Positions 62,442-64,000 of a stretch of DNA of 64,000 nucleotides are shown here, in pieces (within the stretch, counting starts at the first letter, position 1; each line of letters starts with the position of its first letter). The stretch comes from Herbidospora daliensis (GTDB taxonomy: Bacteria; Actinomycetota; Actinomycetes; Streptosporangiales; Streptosporangiaceae). The position numbers and the translations under genes are program-made. Under the pieces are notes generated by a model that worked only from the letters and a program-made list of their open reading frames with translations, was not told where the DNA came from and did not search any database. The stretch lies in assembly GCF_001570585.1 (NCBI RefSeq), contig NZ_BBXF01000006.1, forward strand, positions 1-64,000, written 5' to 3'.

Positions 62442-63119
62442 ATGAAAGGACGCGTGCTGGTCGTCGACGACGACGCCGCTCTCGCCGAGATGCTCGGCAT
62501 CGTCTTGCGCGGGGAGGGTTTCGAACCGTCCTTCGTCTCAGACGGCGACAAGGCGCTCGACGCGTTCCGCGACACCCGCCCTGATCTCGTGCTGCTCGAC
62601 CTGATGCTGCCCGGGGCCGACGGCATCGACGTCTGCCGGCGCATCCGCGCCGAGTCCGGCGTCCCGATCGTGATGCTCACCGCCAAGAGCGACACGATCG
62701 ACGTCGTGCTGGGCCTCGAGTCGGGCGCCGACGACTACATCGTCAAGCCCTTCAAGCCCAAGGAGCTCGTGGCCCGGGTCCGCGCGCGGCTGCGCCGCAC
62801 CGACGAGCCCACGCCCGAGATCCTGCAGATAGGGGACATCACGATCGACGTCGCCGGCCACTCGGTCAAGCGGTTCGACGAGACGATCAACCTCACCCCG
62901 CTGGAGTTCGACCTGCTCGTCGCGCTGGCCCGCAAGCCGCGCCAGGTGTTCACCCGCGAGGTCCTGCTGGAGCAGGTCTGGGGTTACCGCCACGCCGCCG
63001 ACACGCGACTGGTCAACGTCCACGTGCAGCGGCTCCGCGCCAAGATCGAGAAGGACCCCGAGCACCCCGAGATCGTCGTGACGGTCCGCGGCGTCGGCTA
63101 CAAGGCCGGGCCGGCCTGA
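62442..63119 (+). CDS. mtrA: OmpR-family response regulator MtrA
   Basis: 225 aa. Receiver domain: VLVVDDDAALAEML, phospho-acceptor D53 in LVLLDLMLPG, MLTAKSDTIDVVLGLESGADDYIVKPF. DNA-binding domain: INLTPLEFDLLVALARKPRQVFTREVLLEQVWGYRHAADTRLVNVHVQRLRAKIE split by the usual turn, ending VTVRGVGYKAG. This is essentially the MtrA sequence pattern known from mycobacteria and streptomycetes, where it controls cell division, cell-wall hydrolases and development. The start ATG 62442 follows GAGGGG. It is followed 11 bp later by mtrB. Confidence 0.96.
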   Translation: MKGRVLVVDDDAALAEMLGIVLRGEGFEPSFVSDGDKALDAFRDTRPDLVLLDLMLPGADGIDVCRRIRAESGVPIVMLTAKSDTIDVVLGLESGADDYIVKPFKPKELVARVRARLRRTDEPTPEILQIGDITIDVAGHSVKRFDETINLTPLEFDLLVALARKPRQVFTREVLLEQVWGYRHAADTRLVNVHVQRLRAKIEKDPEHPEIVVTVRGVGYKAGPA

Positions 63120-63130
63120 TCGTGGTCTGA

Positions 63131-64000
63131 ATGCCTAAGAAGCGGCCCCGACGGACTCCCCGGCAGATCGCCCGGGGGGTCCGTCGTCGTGCTCGGCGGA
63201 TCGCGATCCGGGCCCGCTCCGCCTGGCGGCGCTCCCTCCAGATGCGGGTGGTCACCTCCACCCTGCTGATCTCGATGGTCGTCGTGGCCGTTCTGGGCGT
63301 CTTCCTGTTCCAGTCGATCAACAAGACCATGCTGGCCGGTCGCACCGACGCCGCCACCGCCGAGGCCCGCGCCAACGTGCTGACGGTCTCCGACTACCTG
63401 TCGAGCGTGGGCGAGCCCGATCCGGGCGAGCAGTCCGACCCCGCCGCGCAGACCATGCTCGACCCCGCCGACCAGGCCATCAACGTGCTGGCCCAGCGCG
63501 CCGGGGCACGGTACGCGGTGGTCATCTTCAACGACGGCATCGTCGGGCAAGACCGGGCCACCCTCAACATCGACGCCTACAAGAGCGTGCCGCGCGGCTT
63601 CCGCGAGCAGGTGCGCACCGGCACCGCCGACACGACCGACTCGCGCTACAGCCCGCTGCGCTACCTGAGCGGCGAGACCGTGTCGGGGCTGGTCATCGGG
63701 TCGCGGGTCTTCGGCGGCGCCAACGGAACCTACGAGGTCTACCACCTGTTCCCGCTCAACGAGGAGGAGGAGACCCTCAGCTCGGTCCTCCAGCTCCTCG
63801 TGCTCGTCGGCGCGGGCCTGGTGCTGCTGCTGGCCGCCATCGCCTCGCTGGTCACCCGGCAGGTCGTCACCCCCGTGCGGCTGGCCCGCCAGGCCGCCGA
63901 GCGGCTGGCGTCCGGCCGACTCGAAGAGCGCCTGAAGGTCCGCGGCGAAGACGACCTGGCCCGTCTCGCCACCTCGTTCAACGAGATGGCCTCCAACCTC
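63131..64000 (+). CDS. mtrB: sensor histidine kinase MtrB (partial, N-terminal 290 residues)
   Basis: The frame is open to the right edge. A basic cytoplasmic N-terminus (MPKKRPRRTPRQIARGVRRR), TM1 (VVTSTLLISMVVVAVLGVFLF), an extracytoplasmic sensor domain of about 150 residues (NVLTVSDYLSSVGEP, ARYAVVIFNDGIVGQ, LVIGSRVFGG), TM2 (SVLQLLVLVGAGLVLLLAAIASLV), and the start of HAMP (TPVRLARQAAERLASGRLEERL, DDLARLATSFNEMA). The kinase core lies beyond the window. It pairs with MtrA. The ATG at 63131 is 11 bp after the mtrA stop. Confidence 0.95.
   Translation, partial: MPKKRPRRTPRQIARGVRRRARRIAIRARSAWRRSLQMRVVTSTLLISMVVVAVLGVFLFQSINKTMLAGRTDAATAEARANVLTVSDYLSSVGEPDPGEQSDPAAQTMLDPADQAINVLAQRAGARYAVVIFNDGIVGQDRATLNIDAYKSVPRGFREQVRTGTADTTDSRYSPLRYLSGETVSGLVIGSRVFGGANGTYEVYHLFPLNEEEETLSSVLQLLVLVGAGLVLLLAAIASLVTRQVVTPVRLARQAAERLASGRLEERLKVRGEDDLARLATSFNEMASNL

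Overview
The window is very GC-rich, densely packed actinobacterial chromosome. An mtrA-mtrB pair, a WhiB gene, F420 biosynthesis genes (fbiA, fbiB, fused fbiC), a SpoIIM-family gene, many GTG/TTG starts and several apparently leaderless transcripts all point to Actinomycetota. A filamentous, Streptosporangiales-like host is my best guess, but the sequence alone does not prove it. I see no rRNA, tRNA, prophage, transposase or CRISPR array.

Layout. (1) 1-3.2 kb: the 5' part of a large SEFIR-CHAT-P-loop NTPase-TPR protein, a signalling or conflict-type architecture, cut by the left edge. (2) 3.3-7.8 kb: a DUF6624-like protein, a PepSY protein with an OmpR/HK two-component pair, a TetR regulator and a divergent RibD/DHFR-fold reductase sharing a long palindromic operator. 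(3) 7.8-35.3 kb: a cell-envelope glycopolymer island. It holds two LytR-CpsA-Psr (LCP) ligases, many GT2/GT4 glycosyltransferases, a TagF-like glycerophosphotransferase, a fused cytidylyltransferase-SDR (CDP-ribitol type), two CDP-alcohol phosphotransferases, a nucleotidyltransferase, a glycerol-1-phosphate dehydrogenase-like enzyme, an acyltransferase, GT-C-like membrane proteins, a methyltransferase, a flippase-like LPG-synthase-type membrane protein and a mannose-1-phosphate guanylyltransferase. Together they look able to make, decorate, lipid-link and ligate a phosphodiester-containing wall polymer. (4) 35.3-54 kb: a core block whose gene content is familiar from Mycobacterium and Streptomyces: AlkA-like glycosylase, fbiC, fbiB-fbiA, whiB, GT2/membrane fusion, DUF5719, a zincin-fold relic, DUF3499, phosphomannomutase, Trm112-like, SIS isomerase, cation efflux, MerR and two tandem S-adenosylhomocysteine hydrolases. 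(5) 55-62 kb: RDD and SpoIIM genes diverging, then a five-gene translationally coupled minus-strand operon (membrane protein, DUF4129, DUF4350, MoxR, DUF58). (6) 62.4 kb to the end: mtrA and the start of mtrB.

Most notable non-gene signal: a 51-bp palindromic repeat present three times (10964-11014, 13528-13578, 52070-52120). Two copies lie in frame inside genes, one of them within the winged DNA-binding domain of a MerR regulator. Other signals are a 17-bp terminator hairpin after whiB, a palindrome overlapping the whiB -10 box, a TetR operator palindrome, and -10 hexamers 6-8 nt before GTG/ATG starts that imply leaderless mRNAs.

Limits: all family calls are by eye from translated sequence. 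Start codons were chosen from Shine-Dalgarno-like sequences, overlaps with the upstream gene and homology expectations.
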